Positions 8,162-18,297 of a DNA stretch of 64,000 bases are shown here, in pieces; positions within the stretch are counted from its first letter, which is position 1; each line of letters begins with the position of its first letter. The stretch is from the NCBI RefSeq assembly GCF_002162135.1, contig NZ_CP021382.1, forward strand, positions 1,981,001 to 2,045,000, read 5' to 3'. Origin of the DNA: Cellvibrio sp. PSBB006 (lineage in GTDB: Bacteria > Pseudomonadota > Gammaproteobacteria > Pseudomonadales > Cellvibrionaceae). The notes under the pieces are model-generated. The model was not told the origin of the DNA. It ran no database searches and saw nothing but the letters and a program-made list of their open reading frames with translations. The position numbers and the translations under genes were made by a program.

Positions 8162-9106
8162 TTATTCATTCCAAAAGCAACTGATTGCTGCAATTCCTTG
8201 CCCACCGTGGGCTTTTGCAATCTTAATGTCATCGCCATCCATTCCACCTAACGCAAACACCGGAACACCTGTGTTTTGCACCAGCTCCGCGAATTTCTCC
8301 CAGCCTAATACTGCTGCATTCGGATGCGAAGACGTCGGGGCGACGGGTGACAGGCAAATGTAATCCACATCTATACGTAGCGCTTGCTGAATTTCTTCTG
8401 CATTATGACATGAAGCGCCTAATAATTTTGAGTCATCTATCGGACGGGATTCATATGTTCGTAATTCATGGCTGTTGAGGTGAAGGCCATCACCAGCGCA
8501 TCGGGAAAAGTTATCCCGCGTGGTATTGCAGAGTAATGTTGCCTGATACTGCTCGCATAATGTTTTGGCCAACTGCGCCAGGCCCCTGAATTGTTCCGGC
8601 AATGCGGAGGGGCAACGTAGCTGAACCAGGCGAATGCCACGTTGCAAGGCGCGCTGCAGGCGAAATAGAAAATCAGCGTGCGAATCAAATTCACCAGTAA
8701 TCAACAAGCTATCGGGCAGTTGCAGTGCGGTAATGATGGGTTTATTGGCGGCAGGGAAAGGGTAATCACTCAGCTCCGGGACTGTAACCCAGCGAACTGG
8801 CTGCCCTTCCACACCGCGAGGCTCCCCGGAAAAGGCGAGCACTTTATATACGTCTAGAAAAACCGATTTATCCACGTAATCATGGCGAATTTGGATCAGA
8901 GGTTCTGTTTGCTCAACTTGAATATCAAGCTCTTCATAAAGTTCGCGTTGCAGTGCCTGATGAATTGTTTCACCAGCATCTACCTTTCCGCCGGGAAATT
9001 CCCACAAGCCGCCCTGGTGCACGTCGGCGGCGCGGCGCGCGATAAGGATTTTGCCATCGGGACTAACAATAGCCCCGACGGCAACGTGAACAATTTTCAC
9101 TGCCAT
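8162..9106 (-). CDS. mutT: Nudix hydrolase (MutT) fused to a thiamine-phosphate-synthase-like domain
   Basis: A 314-residue two-domain protein. Residues 1-~130 are a MutT-type Nudix domain, with the box at 40-62 (GGKVDAGETIHQALQREL, then YEEL); it should hydrolyse 8-oxo-dGTP to keep oxidised guanine out of DNA. Residues ~140-314 resemble ThiE/TenI TIM-barrel proteins (LRCPSALPEQF, DGLHLNSHEL, CHNAEEIQQALRIDVDYICL, SPVAPTSSHP, FALGGM). This long MutT is known in pseudomonads; the role of the second domain is unclear. The stop codon of argJ lies 2 bases upstream of its ATG, so it ends the secA-argJ-mutT stretch. Confidence 0.92.
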   Translation of the reverse strand: MAVKIVHVAVGAIVSPDGKILIARRAADVHQGGLWEFPGGKVDAGETIHQALQRELYEELDIQVEQTEPLIQIRHDYVDKSVFLDVYKVLAFSGEPRGVEGQPVRWVTVPELSDYPFPAANKPIITALQLPDSLLITGEFDSHADFLFRLQRALQRGIRLVQLRCPSALPEQFRGLAQLAKTLCEQYQATLLCNTTRDNFSRCAGDGLHLNSHELRTYESRPIDDSKLLGASCHNAEEIQQALRIDVDYICLSPVAPTSSHPNAAVLGWEKFAELVQNTGVPVFALGGMDGDDIKIAKAHGGQGIAAISCFWNE

Positions 9107-9108
9107 AA

Positions 9109-10329
9109 TTACGAACGATAATCGGCGTTAATACGGACATACTCATAAGACAAGTCGGTCGTCCACACCGTCTCTGCCACACTACCGCGACCGAGATCGA
9201 TACGAATGGCAATATCTTCACCTTTCATAACAGTCTGGCCCTGCTCTTCGGTATAGCTCGCTGCGCGTCCGCCATTTTCTACAATCAATACATCATTGAG
9301 ATGAACACGAACTTTGGTTGCATCAAGGTCAGGCACACCGGCATAACCAATAGCAGCAACAATGCGACCCCAATTAGGATCAGATGCAAAGAGAGCCGTT
9401 TTGATCAGGGGAGAATGTGCAACAGCATAAGCTACATCGAGACATTCATCGCGATTTGCACCGCCGCTGACAGCAACGGTCACGAATTTGGTTGCACCTT
9501 CACCATCGCTGACAATACTTTTCGCCAGATGAATATACGCAGCAAAAATAATGTCTTTCAGTTTTTCATATAACTCACCCTCAGGTTTGTTAACCTCGGG
9601 TAAATCAACCTGACCAGTAGCAATGAGAATGCATGAGTCGTTGGTAGAGGTATCACCATCTATAGTGATACGGTTGAACGATTTATCTGCCGCTTCCTTC
9701 GCTAACTGCTGCAATAAAGGCTGCGCAATTTTGGCATCGGTAGCGATGTAACCCAGCATAGTCGCCATGTTGGGTTTGATCATGCCAGCACCTTTGGCAA
9801 TCCCATTCACGGTAATCGTTTTGCCTTGGTATTCGATTTGTTGACTAAACCCTTTAGGGCGCGTATCGGTTGTCATGATACCGGCACCCGCATCGGTCCA
9901 ACCTTGTTCGGTTGCGTTTGCCAAGGCTTCAGGAATTACCGCGATGATCTTGGCAACCGGTAAAGGCTCACCAATCACACCAGTAGAAAAGGGTAAAACC
10001 TGCTCGGGCTTAACACCTGTTTGCTGCGCAATGGCTTCACAGGTTGCTTTGGCATCGCGCAAGCCCTGTTCGCCCGTACAAGCATTAGCGTTACCGGAGT
10101 TAATCACTAAATAACGAATCGGCGCAGCCGCCAAGTGGGCTTTGCACAATGTCACCGGCGCTGCGCAGAAAGCATTTTTTGTAAAAACACCTGCAACAGC
10201 ACTGCCTTCTGCCAGCTCGAACAACACGACATCACGACGGTTTTGACGCTTGATACCCGCACAAACAGCGGTGAGTTTTACACCCGCTACCGGGTGCATG
10301 GAAGGGAATGGATATTCACCAACGGCCAT
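9109..10329 (-). CDS. argJ: Bifunctional ornithine acetyltransferase / N-acetylglutamate synthase ArgJ
   Basis: A 406-residue protein of the ArgJ family, which moves the acetyl group from N-acetylornithine to glutamate in the cyclic arginine pathway and may also use acetyl-CoA. It carries the autoproteolysis site KGAGMIKPNMATMLGY: cleavage before the Thr of ATML gives alpha and beta subunits, with that Thr as nucleophile. Other family motifs are SGNANACTGEQG and TNDSCILIATG. The beta chain ends in the usual VRINADYRS. It lies downstream of secA (90-base gap) and directly upstream of mutT, as in Pseudomonas. Confidence 0.96.
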   Translation of the reverse strand: MAVGEYPFPSMHPVAGVKLTAVCAGIKRQNRRDVVLFELAEGSAVAGVFTKNAFCAAPVTLCKAHLAAAPIRYLVINSGNANACTGEQGLRDAKATCEAIAQQTGVKPEQVLPFSTGVIGEPLPVAKIIAVIPEALANATEQGWTDAGAGIMTTDTRPKGFSQQIEYQGKTITVNGIAKGAGMIKPNMATMLGYIATDAKIAQPLLQQLAKEAADKSFNRITIDGDTSTNDSCILIATGQVDLPEVNKPEGELYEKLKDIIFAAYIHLAKSIVSDGEGATKFVTVAVSGGANRDECLDVAYAVAHSPLIKTALFASDPNWGRIVAAIGYAGVPDLDATKVRVHLNDVLIVENGGRAASYTEEQGQTVMKGEDIAIRIDLGRGSVAETVWTTDLSYEYVRINADYRS

Positions 10330-10419
10330 GATTCATAATTCCTGTGCTATTTGCGACGATACTTTTAAACCACAGACACCGGTTAAACGACAGGCACCGG
10401 TTGCTCAACCTTTAATGCC

Positions 10420-13128
10420 TTACTCCAATTGTCCATGACACTGTTTATATTTTTTCCCCGAACCACAAGGACATGGATCGTTGCGACCAACTTTTCGCCC
10501 CTGGCGTACAAACGGCTCAGGTTGTTGATGATCGCGCTCGGGCAACTGCTCTTCGCCCATAGCGGAGACTTGTTCATGTTGCAGCAACATTTTTTGCCGT
10601 TCTAATGCTTCACGACGTTGCTTTTCCATCGCTTCCATTTGTTCGCGTGTAATCGGCTCAACACGTGCTAGCAGGTGGATTGTTTCGCGCTTTACGGTTT
10701 CCAATAATTGCTGGAAGAGCTCAAACGCTTCACGTTTGTATTCCTGCTTCGGATTTTTTTGCGCATAGGAACGCAGATTAATGCCTTGACGCAGGTGGTC
10801 CATGTTGGCCAGATGCTCTTTCCAAGCGTTGTCCAACACTTGCAACATAACCTGTTTTTCAATCTCAACCATGATGTTGCCGATGCGTTCGCATTTTGCA
10901 TCGTAGCCCGCCTGGATTTCAGCGAGAATTTTTTCACGCAGCTTTTCTTCGTGCAGACGATTGTCTTCATCAAGCCATTTGGCAATGGGTAATTGCAAAC
11001 CAAAATCTGTTTCAATTTGCTTTTCCAGACCGGGAACATTCCACTGATCTTCAATGCTCATCGGAGGAATAAAATGGCTGATCATGTCATCGACCACGTC
11101 TCCGCGAACAGTATTAACAGTGTCACGAATAGTGTCGGCGTCCAGCAGCTGATTGCGTTGGTGATAAATAATTTGCCGCTGTTCATTAGCGACGTCATCA
11201 AATTCGAGCAATTGCTTACGAATATCAAAGTTGCGACCTTCAACTTTACGCTGGGCTTTTTCAATGGCGTTGTTCACCATGCGGTGTTCAATGGCCTCGC
11301 CCTTGTTCATGCCTAATGCCTGCATAAATCCACGCACGCGATCCGACGCAAAGATGCGCATCAAATTATCTTCAAGCGATAAATAAAAGCGCGTTAAGCC
11401 CGGATCACCCTGACGACCGGCGCGGCCGCGCAACTGGTTATCAATACGGCGGGATTCATGGCGCTCTGTACCGATAATATGCAACCCGCCTGCCGCAATA
11501 ACTGTTTCGTGACGTTTTTGCCACTCGGCTTTAATAGCGGCAACTTGCGCTTCTGTCGAATTTTCCAACGCGGCCACTTCCGCTTCCCATTTACCACCCA
11601 ACACGATATCCGTACCACGGCCCGCCATGTTGGTCGCAATCGTGACCGCGCCTGGGCGACCCGCCTGGGCAATAATCTCCGCTTCCTGTGCGTGAAATTT
11701 GGCGTTAAGTACCTGGTGTTTAATGCCCGCTTTATTCAAGCGACGTGACATTTCTTCCGAGGTTTCGATTGATGCAGTACCCACCAGAATCGGAGCATTT
11801 TTTTCCTGATAGGTTTTGATGTCCTCAACGATTGCATCGTATTTTTCTTCTACCGACAGAAAAACCAAATCGTTCAGGTCGACACGCTGTACTGTCTTAT
11901 TGGTGGGAATTACCACGACATCAAGACGATAGATTTCGCGGAATTCATACGCCTCGGTGTCTGCCGTACCGGTCATGCCCGCGAGAATCGGATATAGGCG
12001 GAAATAATTCTGGAAGGTAGTCGACGCAAGTGTTTGACTCTCGCTTTGAATCGGTACGCCTTCTTTGGCCTCCAATGCCTGATGCAGACCTTCCGATAGA
12101 CGACGCCCCTGCATGGTTCGGCCGGTGTGCTCATCAATCAAGACAACCTGATTCTCCTGAACGATGTACTCTACATCGCGATGGAATAATGCATGGGCGC
12201 GCAAGGCTGAATTAACGTGATGCAATAACGCCAAATTATTGGCCGCGTAGAGATTTTGGTCCGGCTGCAGTAATTTTGCTTCAATCAATAAATCTTCTAC
12301 ATGTTGATGCCCGCTTTCAGAGAGTTCCACCTGACGGGTTTTCTCATCAACAGAGTAGTCGCCTTCCCCGTCTTCTTCCTGTTGCGGTTTCAACCTGCCG
12401 ACCAACTGGTTCATGCGCTTGTAGAGTTCAGAACTGTTTTCAGCAGCACCGGAAATCACCAAAGGTGTGCGCGCTTCGTCAATCAAAATCGAGTCGACTT
12501 CGTCCACGATGGCAAAATATAACGGACGCTGTACTTTATCGGCTTTACTCAGCGCCATGTTATCGCGGAGATAGTCAAAACCGTATTCGTTATTGGTGCC
12601 GTAAGTAATGTCCGCCGCGTAGGCTTCGCGCTTTAAAGCAGAAGGCTGCATGGATTGGATAACGCCAACCTTCATGCCCAGAAATTCATAAACCGGGGCC
12701 ATCCACGCTGCGTCGCGACTGGCCAGATAATCATTCACTGTAATCACGTGCACGCCCTTACCAGTCAGGGCGTGCAGGTAGCTCGGCAGGGTTGCCACCA
12801 GGGTTTTACCCTCACCGGTACGCATTTCAGCGATACACCCTTCGTGCAGCGCCATACCACCGATAAGCTGTACATCAAAATGGCGCATCGACAAAACCCG
12901 GCGGCTTGCTTCACGCACCGTGGCAAAAGCTTCAGGTAAGAGCTGATCAACGGTCTCGCCTTGCTGGTAACGCTGACGATATTCGTCAGTTTTTGCCCGT
13001 AATTGTTCGTCAGTCAGCTTTTCCATGTCGGGCTCAAGCGCGTTAATTCGCGTCACAATCTTGCTCATGCGCTTGAGTTCACGATCATTTTTTGAACCGA
13101 ATAAAGCTTTAGCTATAAAACCAATCAT
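10420..13128 (-). CDS. secA: Preprotein translocase ATPase SecA
   Basis: A 902-residue motor that pushes unfolded proteins through SecYEG. Walker A is MRTGEGKT (102-109), the DEAD-type box is [16 protein letters not shown], and the second nucleotide-binding fold contains [12 protein letters not shown] and the [13 protein letters not shown] motif. The C-terminus ends with the zinc/SecB-binding tail [16 protein letters not shown] (three Cys and a His). Full normal length. It is preceded by an M23 peptidase gene (109-base gap), not by secM as in E. coli, so SecM-type arrest control is not expected here. Confidence 0.97.
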   Translation of the reverse strand: MIGFIAKALFGSKNDRELKRMSKIVTRINALEPDMEKLTDEQLRAKTDEYRQRYQQGETVDQLLPEAFATVREASRRVLSMRHFDVQLIGGMALHEGCIAEMRTGEGKTLVATLPSYLHALTGKGVHVITVNDYLASRDAAWMAPVYEFLGMKVGVIQSMQPSALKREAYAADITYGTNNEYGFDYLRDNMALSKADKVQRPLYFAIVDEVDSILIDEARTPLVISGAAENSSELYKRMNQLVGRLKPQQEEDGEGDYSVDEKTRQVELSESGHQHVEDLLIEAKLLQPDQNLYAANNLALLHHVNSALRAHALFHRDVEYIVQENQVVLIDEHTGRTMQGRRLSEGLHQALEAKEGVPIQSESQTLASTTFQNYFRLYPILAGMTGTADTEAYEFREIYRLDVVVIPTNKTVQRVDLNDLVFLSVEEKYDAIVEDIKTYQEKNAPILVGTASIETSEEMSRRLNKAGIKHQVLNAKFHAQEAEIIAQAGRPGAVTIATNMAGRGTDIVLGGKWEAEVAALENSTEAQVAAIKAEWQKRHETVIAAGGLHIIGTERHESRRIDNQLRGRAGRQGDPGLTRFYLSLEDNLMRIFASDRVRGFMQALGMNKGEAIEHRMVNNAIEKAQRKVEGRNFDIRKQLLEFDDVANEQRQIIYHQRNQLLDADTIRDTVNTVRGDVVDDMISHFIPPMSIEDQWNVPGLEKQIETDFGLQLPIAKWLDEDNRLHEEKLREKILAEIQAGYDAKCERIGNIMVEIEKQVMLQVLDNAWKEHLANMDHLRQGINLRSYAQKNPKQEYKREAFELFQQLLETVKRETIHLLARVEPITREQMEAMEKQRREALERQKMLLQHEQVSAMGEEQLPERDHQQPEPFVRQGRKVGRNDPCPCGSGKKYKQCHGQLE

Positions 13129-13237
13129 TTGATATACCGTAACTTATAAGAATGCAGATCTGAAATAAAATGAACCTGACAGCAAGGCTGGCAAGTAAAC
13201 AGAAAGGTGCTTGTTAAAGCAAGCGGGGAGAGGAGAA

Positions 13238-14170
13238 TTATCGGCTGGCGCGATGAATATAGGTTGCAGGATCGACAGGGCGACCGTGCTTGTAAACTTC
13301 AAAATGAACGTGGGGACCAGTAGAGCGACCGGTAGAGCCTACTAAAGCGATGATTTGACCTTTTTTAACTACATCACCCACTTTTACCAGATTACTTTTG
13401 TTGTGGGCATAGCGTGTGGCATAGCCGTTACCATGGTTGATTTCCACCATGTTGCCATATTCAGGGTGACGACCAGCAACAGTGACAACCCCGGCAGCAA
13501 CCGAGATGACATCAGTGCCTTCACGGGCCGCGAAATCAACACCAGCATGGAAAGCAACATTGCCGGTAAACGGATCGGTTCTGCGCCCAAAACGGGAAGC
13601 CATCCAACCTTTTTGCACGGGTCGACCGGCAATAAAGATGTCATCCTGGATTTTGCGCTTGGCCAATAAAGCATCAAGCGTTTCCAGCTGTTGTTCGCGG
13701 TTTTCGATTTGATTAGAGAGCTGATCGATGATCCGAATCAGTTCAGGAGTAGACTGGGCCTGAGTGACAGCCGCTGTTTCCGGGCCGCCGACGGCAGGGG
13801 GCTGACTGAAATCGAACTCGCCTTCTTCCAGCTTGGCAACGGTAGTCAACCGCTCACCCAAAGCATCCAGACGCACGAGACGCGCCTGCATTTCTGCGAT
13901 TTTCATCGTCAGCGCCGACAATTGTGCTTCGGCCTCCTGACGGGTTTTCTCCAGATGTTCTTTCTGGGCAATCAATTCATCTTCAAGCGCCTGACGGGAC
14001 TCGGTATTAAAGAAGTCACCGTTGTCCTGCGTTTCAAGCCAGTTATAGCCAATAGCGCAGAGCACTCCAGGCATACCCAACAAGCAGACAGAAAGAAACG
14101 CACGAGTCCATCCCGCAATGGAGATGCTCCGTGACTGACCGTGATGCTTGTTGAGGATAATAATTTTCAT
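13238..14170 (-). CDS. M23 (LytM) family metallopeptidase, membrane-anchored
   Basis: A 310-residue protein with a basic N-terminus, one membrane segment (~21-42), a coiled-coil region (~55-110, rich in Glu, Gln, Leu) and a C-terminal M23 domain (~195-305). Zinc ligands are visible in FHAGVDFA (H-x3-D) and GPHVHFEVY (HxH). It is predicted to cut peptidoglycan cross-links or to act near the cell wall, in the periplasm. The gene lies between lpxC and secA, where pseudomonads carry a similar peptidase and enterobacteria carry secM. Catalytic residues are complete, so an active enzyme is likely rather than an EnvC-like activator. Confidence 0.9.
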   Translation of the reverse strand: MKIIILNKHHGQSRSISIAGWTRAFLSVCLLGMPGVLCAIGYNWLETQDNGDFFNTESRQALEDELIAQKEHLEKTRQEAEAQLSALTMKIAEMQARLVRLDALGERLTTVAKLEEGEFDFSQPPAVGGPETAAVTQAQSTPELIRIIDQLSNQIENREQQLETLDALLAKRKIQDDIFIAGRPVQKGWMASRFGRRTDPFTGNVAFHAGVDFAAREGTDVISVAAGVVTVAGRHPEYGNMVEINHGNGYATRYAHNKSNLVKVGDVVKKGQIIALVGSTGRSTGPHVHFEVYKHGRPVDPATYIHRASR

Positions 14171-14488
14171 GCAATGAATGTTATCTGATTTGCCTGAACC
14201 AATTATTAGTAATAGTAGGCATTTTAAGATTCTTGCTTAGACCAATATTGCCTTGTTGCGGATGTTTTATAACTCGAAGGACTTAAAAACCAACTTCTTT
14301 ATTATAAACAATCACTTTGTCGTCCGTGATAACACGGATTTATAAGCAAAATTAGCACCAATTTCTGAAAAATCATCCGCCAATATCAGCGGGAGGTCGA
14401 AATATGGCACAGATGAAAGGTAATGATCAATAGAAAATTTCAACGACATCAGTTCACCAATGTCGTTGAAACTAAGACGGGGAAAAAC
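14171..14488. other. Intergenic region lpxC to M23 peptidase
   Basis: About 318 bases without an open frame of note. It holds the lpxC terminator (14438-14471) and a small perfect hairpin TCCGTG-ATAA-CACGGA at 14323-14338 of unknown role. The promoter for the M23-secA stretch is presumably here, but I see no convincing -35/-10 pair. Confidence 0.5.
14438..14471 (-). terminator. Probable terminator of lpxC
   Basis: A perfect 12-bp inverted repeat (TTTCAACGACAT / ATGTCGTTGAAA) around a 10-base loop begins ~18 bases after the lpxC stop and continues into a short T-run (TTTTC) on the minus strand. The stem is moderate in GC, so termination may be partial. Confidence 0.65.
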
Positions 14489-15400
14489 TTAAATAGCCAA
14501 TAAAGGCTTCATATAAGAGATGGGCGCAGCGTCCTCATCTTCAAATGTGACCACTTCCCAGGCATCTTTTTGAGCGATTAATTGGCGCAAGGATTTGTTG
14601 TTAAGGCCGTGACCCGACTTATGCGCTTTAAACTCACCAATCAGGCTATTTCCCAGAAGATACAAGTCACCGATAGCATCCAGGACCTTGTGTTTTACAA
14701 ACTCATCTTCGTAGCGCAGGCCATCCTCGTTAAGGATGCGGTAATCATCCACGACGATAGCGTTGTCGATGCTGCCGCCCTTGGCCAAGCCTTTGGAGCG
14801 CAAATATTCAATCTCGTGCATAAAACCGAAAGTGCGCGCGCGACTAACTTCTTTTACAAAAGACGTACTGGAAAAATCCACCGACGTTTCAAGGGTACGC
14901 CCCTGAAAAACCGGGTGATCGAAATCGATAGAGAAAGTGACTTTAAAGCCTTCAAATGGCAGGAAACTGGCAATTTTATCGCCATCCTGCACCGTGACGG
15001 GCTTTTTGATGCGGATGAATTTTTTCGCTGCTGGTTGCTCTTGAATACCAGCAGATTGGATCAGAAAAACAAAAGGGCCAGCACTGCCATCCATAATAGG
15101 GACTTCCGGGGCGCTGACTTCAACAATAGCGTTATCAATACCCAGACCAGCCATGGCAGAAAGCAAATGCTCGACTGTTGATACGCGGACGTCGCCATTC
15201 ATCAGGGTCGTCGACAGCGTCGTATCACCGACATTTTCTGCCTTCGCTTCGATCTCCACCACAGGGTCAAGATCCACCCGGCGAAACAGGATACCCGCAT
15301 CCACAGGAGCGGGAAGCAGAGTCAAATAAATCTTTTGGCCGGTGTGTAACCCAACGCCGGTCGCGCGAATGGCATTCTTAAGTGTTCGTTGTCTGATCAT
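14489..15400 (-). CDS. lpxC: UDP-3-O-acyl-N-acetylglucosamine deacetylase LpxC
   Basis: A 303-residue zinc deacetylase, the committed step of lipid A synthesis. Zinc ligands sit in the expected places: H78 ([12 protein letters not shown]), H237 and D241 (HKVLDAIGD). The fold's duplicated halves and the DHPVFQGR and RTFGF motifs are present. It follows ftsZ after a 391-base gap that contains a possible short upstream reading frame, so it may have its own promoter. The C-terminus (KPLLAI) differs from the degradation tail of E. coli LpxC, so FtsH control cannot be assumed. Confidence 0.97.
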   Translation of the reverse strand: MIRQRTLKNAIRATGVGLHTGQKIYLTLLPAPVDAGILFRRVDLDPVVEIEAKAENVGDTTLSTTLMNGDVRVSTVEHLLSAMAGLGIDNAIVEVSAPEVPIMDGSAGPFVFLIQSAGIQEQPAAKKFIRIKKPVTVQDGDKIASFLPFEGFKVTFSIDFDHPVFQGRTLETSVDFSSTSFVKEVSRARTFGFMHEIEYLRSKGLAKGGSIDNAIVVDDYRILNEDGLRYEDEFVKHKVLDAIGDLYLLGNSLIGEFKAHKSGHGLNNKSLRQLIAQKDAWEVVTFEDEDAAPISYMKPLLAI

Positions 15401-15791
15401 TGCTTTGTGTTAGCCCTACCTGTTAGCTAGATTAGCAAGTGTACCCAAGGTGACTTTGGCGTGTACGCGACGTAAATTTTTTGCCGTCATACTCGCGATA
15501 TCCTTATTGATGTCCCGCAGTCTAACCAAAAGTAATCCCGTTCAAAAAAGCAAGTCATGTTACCAATATATGTCGCAGGTCGCCAGCTAAGCGGCCTATA
15601 GGAAAAATCAATCTTTAGCGAACCTGGTCCCTGTCCGCTAAAAATAGTACTGCCCTGCGCTTTTTACGCATACCGGACCACTAACTCAGACACGTTCATT
15701 GACGAGTTGTGGTGCCGGTAAAGGCAATTTTCAAGTCGTCCGTCAGCGGCGACTGAGACTCGCGACATTCATTACCACTACATCCAATCGA
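15401..15791. other. Intergenic region ftsZ to lpxC
   Basis: About 390 bases on the path between ftsZ and lpxC. It contains an imperfect hairpin (TTTAGCG near 15613 with CGCTAAA near 15640) that may weaken read-through after ftsZ, and a possible 24-codon leader frame (15416-15490). Larger plus-strand open frames here are antisense extensions through ftsZ and are not genes. Confidence 0.5.
15416..15490 (-). CDS. Possible 24-codon leader peptide upstream of lpxC
   Basis: A short frame starts with ATG at 15488-15490, has AAGGAT about 10 bases upstream, and encodes MTAKNLRRVHAKVTLGTLAN followed by LANR, then TAG. Its end overlaps AGGTAGGG, the only Shine-Dalgarno-like stretch in front of lpxC, whose ATG is 15 bases after the TAG. 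This geometry would allow translational coupling. A chance frame of this length is quite possible. Confidence 0.25.
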   Translation of the reverse strand: MTAKNLRRVHAKVTLGTLANLANR

Positions 15792-16961
15792 TCAATCCGC
15801 CTGGCGACGCAAGAATGCCGGAATATCGAGATATTCAAGATCCTTTTCTGCCATCGGTGCAACAGCCGCCGAAGAATGACTGTTGGCGCGCAAGTGCGCC
15901 GGACGATCCAATGCGCTGTAATCAATCTGACCATTGGAACGACGCGTGTTATCCACGATGACTTTTGTGGGCGCAGGTTTGGTTTCTTTAACCGCTGCGG
16001 TAGCCGCCGCACCCAAACCAGTTGCCACAACAGTCACGCGAAGCTCGTTGCTCATCTCTGGATCGATTACCGTACCAACCACTACAGTCGCATCAGCGGA
16101 TGCAAATTCTTCAATAGTGTTACCCACTTCAGAGTATTCGCCGAGCGACAGATCAATACCGGCAGTGATATTTACCAGAATACCGCGCGCACCTTGCAGA
16201 TTAACGTCTTCCAGCAGCGGGCTGCGAATTGCCGCTTCGGCTGCTTCGCGTGCGCGATTTTCACCTGTTGCACGACCGGTGCCCATCATCGCCATGCCCA
16301 TTTCAGACATCACGGTGCGAACGTCAGCGAAGTCGACGTTGATCATGCCGGGACGGATAATCAGATCGGCAATACCTTGCACCGCGCCGAGCAATACATT
16401 GTTAGCGGCTTTAAACGCATCAAGCAGGCTGGTTGACTTACCCAACACCGCCAACAATTTTTCATTGGGAATGGTGATTAACGAATCCACGCGCTCCTGC
16501 AGTTCACGAATACCGGCGTCGGCAATAGCCATACGTTTGCGGCCTTCGAACGGGAAGGGTTTGGTGACCACCGCAACCGTCAGAATTCCCAGGTCGCGCG
16601 CAACTTCGGCCACTACCGGTGCACCACCAGTACCGGTACCACCACCCATGCCTGCGGCAATAAATACCATATCAGCACCGCGCAGGACCTCAGCAATACG
16701 CTCGCGATCTTCCAGCGCTGCCTGCCGGCCTACCTCCGGGTTAGCACCTGCACCCAGCCCTTTGGTCATGGAGTTACCCAGTTGTAACACGGTGCGTGCA
16801 TCAATATCTTTCAGCGCTTGCGCGTCAGTATTTGCACAGATAAATTCCACACCATCAACGTTATTGGCAATCATGTGTTTGACGGCGTTACCGCCACCAC
16901 CACCAACACCGATAACTTTGATAACTGCACTTTGTTGAATGCTATCGACTAATTCAAACAT
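15792..16961 (-). CDS. ftsZ: Cell division GTPase FtsZ
   Basis: A 389-residue tubulin homologue that forms the Z-ring at mid-cell. [13 protein letters not shown] (18-30) and the tubulin signature [10 protein letters not shown] (~105-115) bind [14 protein letters not shown] is the T7-loop region. A variable linker leads to the conserved C-terminal peptide [16 protein letters not shown], the docking site for FtsA and ZipA. Last division gene of the dcw cluster, 57 bases after ftsA, as in most gammaproteobacteria. Confidence 0.98.
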   Translation of the reverse strand: MFELVDSIQQSAVIKVIGVGGGGGNAVKHMIANNVDGVEFICANTDAQALKDIDARTVLQLGNSMTKGLGAGANPEVGRQAALEDRERIAEVLRGADMVFIAAGMGGGTGTGGAPVVAEVARDLGILTVAVVTKPFPFEGRKRMAIADAGIRELQERVDSLITIPNEKLLAVLGKSTSLLDAFKAANNVLLGAVQGIADLIIRPGMINVDFADVRTVMSEMGMAMMGTGRATGENRAREAAEAAIRSPLLEDVNLQGARGILVNITAGIDLSLGEYSEVGNTIEEFASADATVVVGTVIDPEMSNELRVTVVATGLGAAATAAVKETKPAPTKVIVDNTRRSNGQIDYSALDRPAHLRANSHSSAAVAPMAEKDLEYLDIPAFLRRQAD

Positions 16962-17018
16962 AGTAATACCCCTTTTTTCCCTTGAACGTGTCTGTTAAAA
17001 AATAAAACCTGGTTGCGT

Positions 17019-18257
17019 TTAAAAATTGCTTTGAAATAATTTCTTGAGCCGACTGATAATCGAACCCTGCTGTTCCCTCGAATGATGCGCAGCTCCCCTG
17101 CCCTCCTGTTGTTGCTTCATTGCATACATCAACAAACCGACACCGGTGGAATAAATGGGATTATTCACGATGTCAGTCAAACCGCGAATGGCGTGTGGTG
17201 CGCCAATACGAACGGGCATATGAAAAATTTCCTCCGCCAGTTCAATAACACCTTCCATCTTCGACGTACCACCGGTTAAGACAATACCGGCGGCAATCAA
17301 ATCTTCATAACCGCTGCGCCGCAATTCCGATTGCACCAATGTAAACAATTCGTCGTAGCGCGGCTCCACCACTTCGGCCAATGCCTGTCGGGACAGATCG
17401 CGTGGTTGACGATCTCCCACACTGGGTACTTTGATCGTTTCATCCGGGCTGGTTAACTTTGCCAATGCGCAGGCATATTTAATTTTAATTTCTTCAGCAT
17501 TAGGCGTCGGTGTGCGCAGCGCCATAGCGATATCGTTGGTTACCTGATCACCGGCAATCGGGATCACGCCCGTATGGCGAATTGCACCGTCTTTAAAGAT
17601 GGCAATGTCAGTGGTACCGCCGCCAATATCCACCACACAAACACCCAATTCTTTTTCATCATCAGTCAGTACGGCATAACTTGAAGCCAATTGTTCCAAG
17701 ATAATATCTTCAACTTCCAAACCACACCGACGAATACATTTTTCAATATTTTGCGCCGCATTGACTGCGCAAGTCACCAGATGCACTTTTGCTTCCAGGC
17801 GCACACCGGACATCCCCAAAGGCTCTTTCACACCGTCCTGGTCATCAATTAAAAATTCCTGCGGCAGGATGTGCAGAATTTTCTGGTCCGCTGGAATAGC
17901 CACGGCCTGTGCTGCATCAATTACACGATCCAGATCCTGCGGAAACACTTCACGATCCTTGATCGCCACGATACCGTGAGAATTCAGGCTGCGAATGTGG
18001 CTGCCCGCGATACCCGCGTAGACCGAGTGAATCTGGCAACCAGCCATCAACTCCGCTTCTTCAATAGCGCGCTGGATCGAAAGCACCGTGGATTCGATAT
18101 TTACCACCACACCTTTTTTCAAACCGCTGGAGCGATGCGATCCGATACCGACAATTTCCAGGCGTCCTTCGGGCGTGATGGCCCCCACAAGCGCCACCAC
18201 CTTGGATGTACCTATATCCAGGCCAACAATCATTTTGTTGTCACCAGCATTTGCCAT
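17019..18257 (-). CDS. ftsA: Cell division actin-like protein FtsA
   Basis: A 412-residue actin-family ATPase that tethers FtsZ to the membrane. IVGLDIGTSKVVALVG is phosphate loop 1; VVDIGGGTTDIAIF is phosphate loop 2; GIVLTGGTSKMEG is the adenosine motif. The C-terminus (IISRLKKLFQSNF) is the amphipathic membrane-targeting helix. Normal length. It lies between ftsQ (40-base gap) and ftsZ (57-base gap), and the three are likely co-transcribed. Confidence 0.97.
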   Translation of the reverse strand: MANAGDNKMIVGLDIGTSKVVALVGAITPEGRLEIVGIGSHRSSGLKKGVVVNIESTVLSIQRAIEEAELMAGCQIHSVYAGIAGSHIRSLNSHGIVAIKDREVFPQDLDRVIDAAQAVAIPADQKILHILPQEFLIDDQDGVKEPLGMSGVRLEAKVHLVTCAVNAAQNIEKCIRRCGLEVEDIILEQLASSYAVLTDDEKELGVCVVDIGGGTTDIAIFKDGAIRHTGVIPIAGDQVTNDIAMALRTPTPNAEEIKIKYACALAKLTSPDETIKVPSVGDRQPRDLSRQALAEVVEPRYDELFTLVQSELRRSGYEDLIAAGIVLTGGTSKMEGVIELAEEIFHMPVRIGAPHAIRGLTDIVNNPIYSTGVGLLMYAMKQQQEGRGAAHHSREQQGSIISRLKKLFQSNF

Positions 18258-18297
18258 TGGCGTAACCTCTTTTTAAATCATTCCAACCTTTGAATGA

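Noticed and set aside
14323..14338. Perfect hairpin TCCGTG-ATAA-CACGGA
   Set aside because: The 6-bp stem has no T-tract and is short enough to be chance; noted only within the intergenic entry.
15699..16436. 245-codon plus-strand frame opposite ftsZ
   Set aside because: It is antisense to ftsZ, has no ribosome site and its composition follows the complementary codons.
15934..16938. 334-codon plus-strand frame opposite ftsZ
   Set aside because: It is a long shadow frame produced by the codon bias of ftsZ; no family features.
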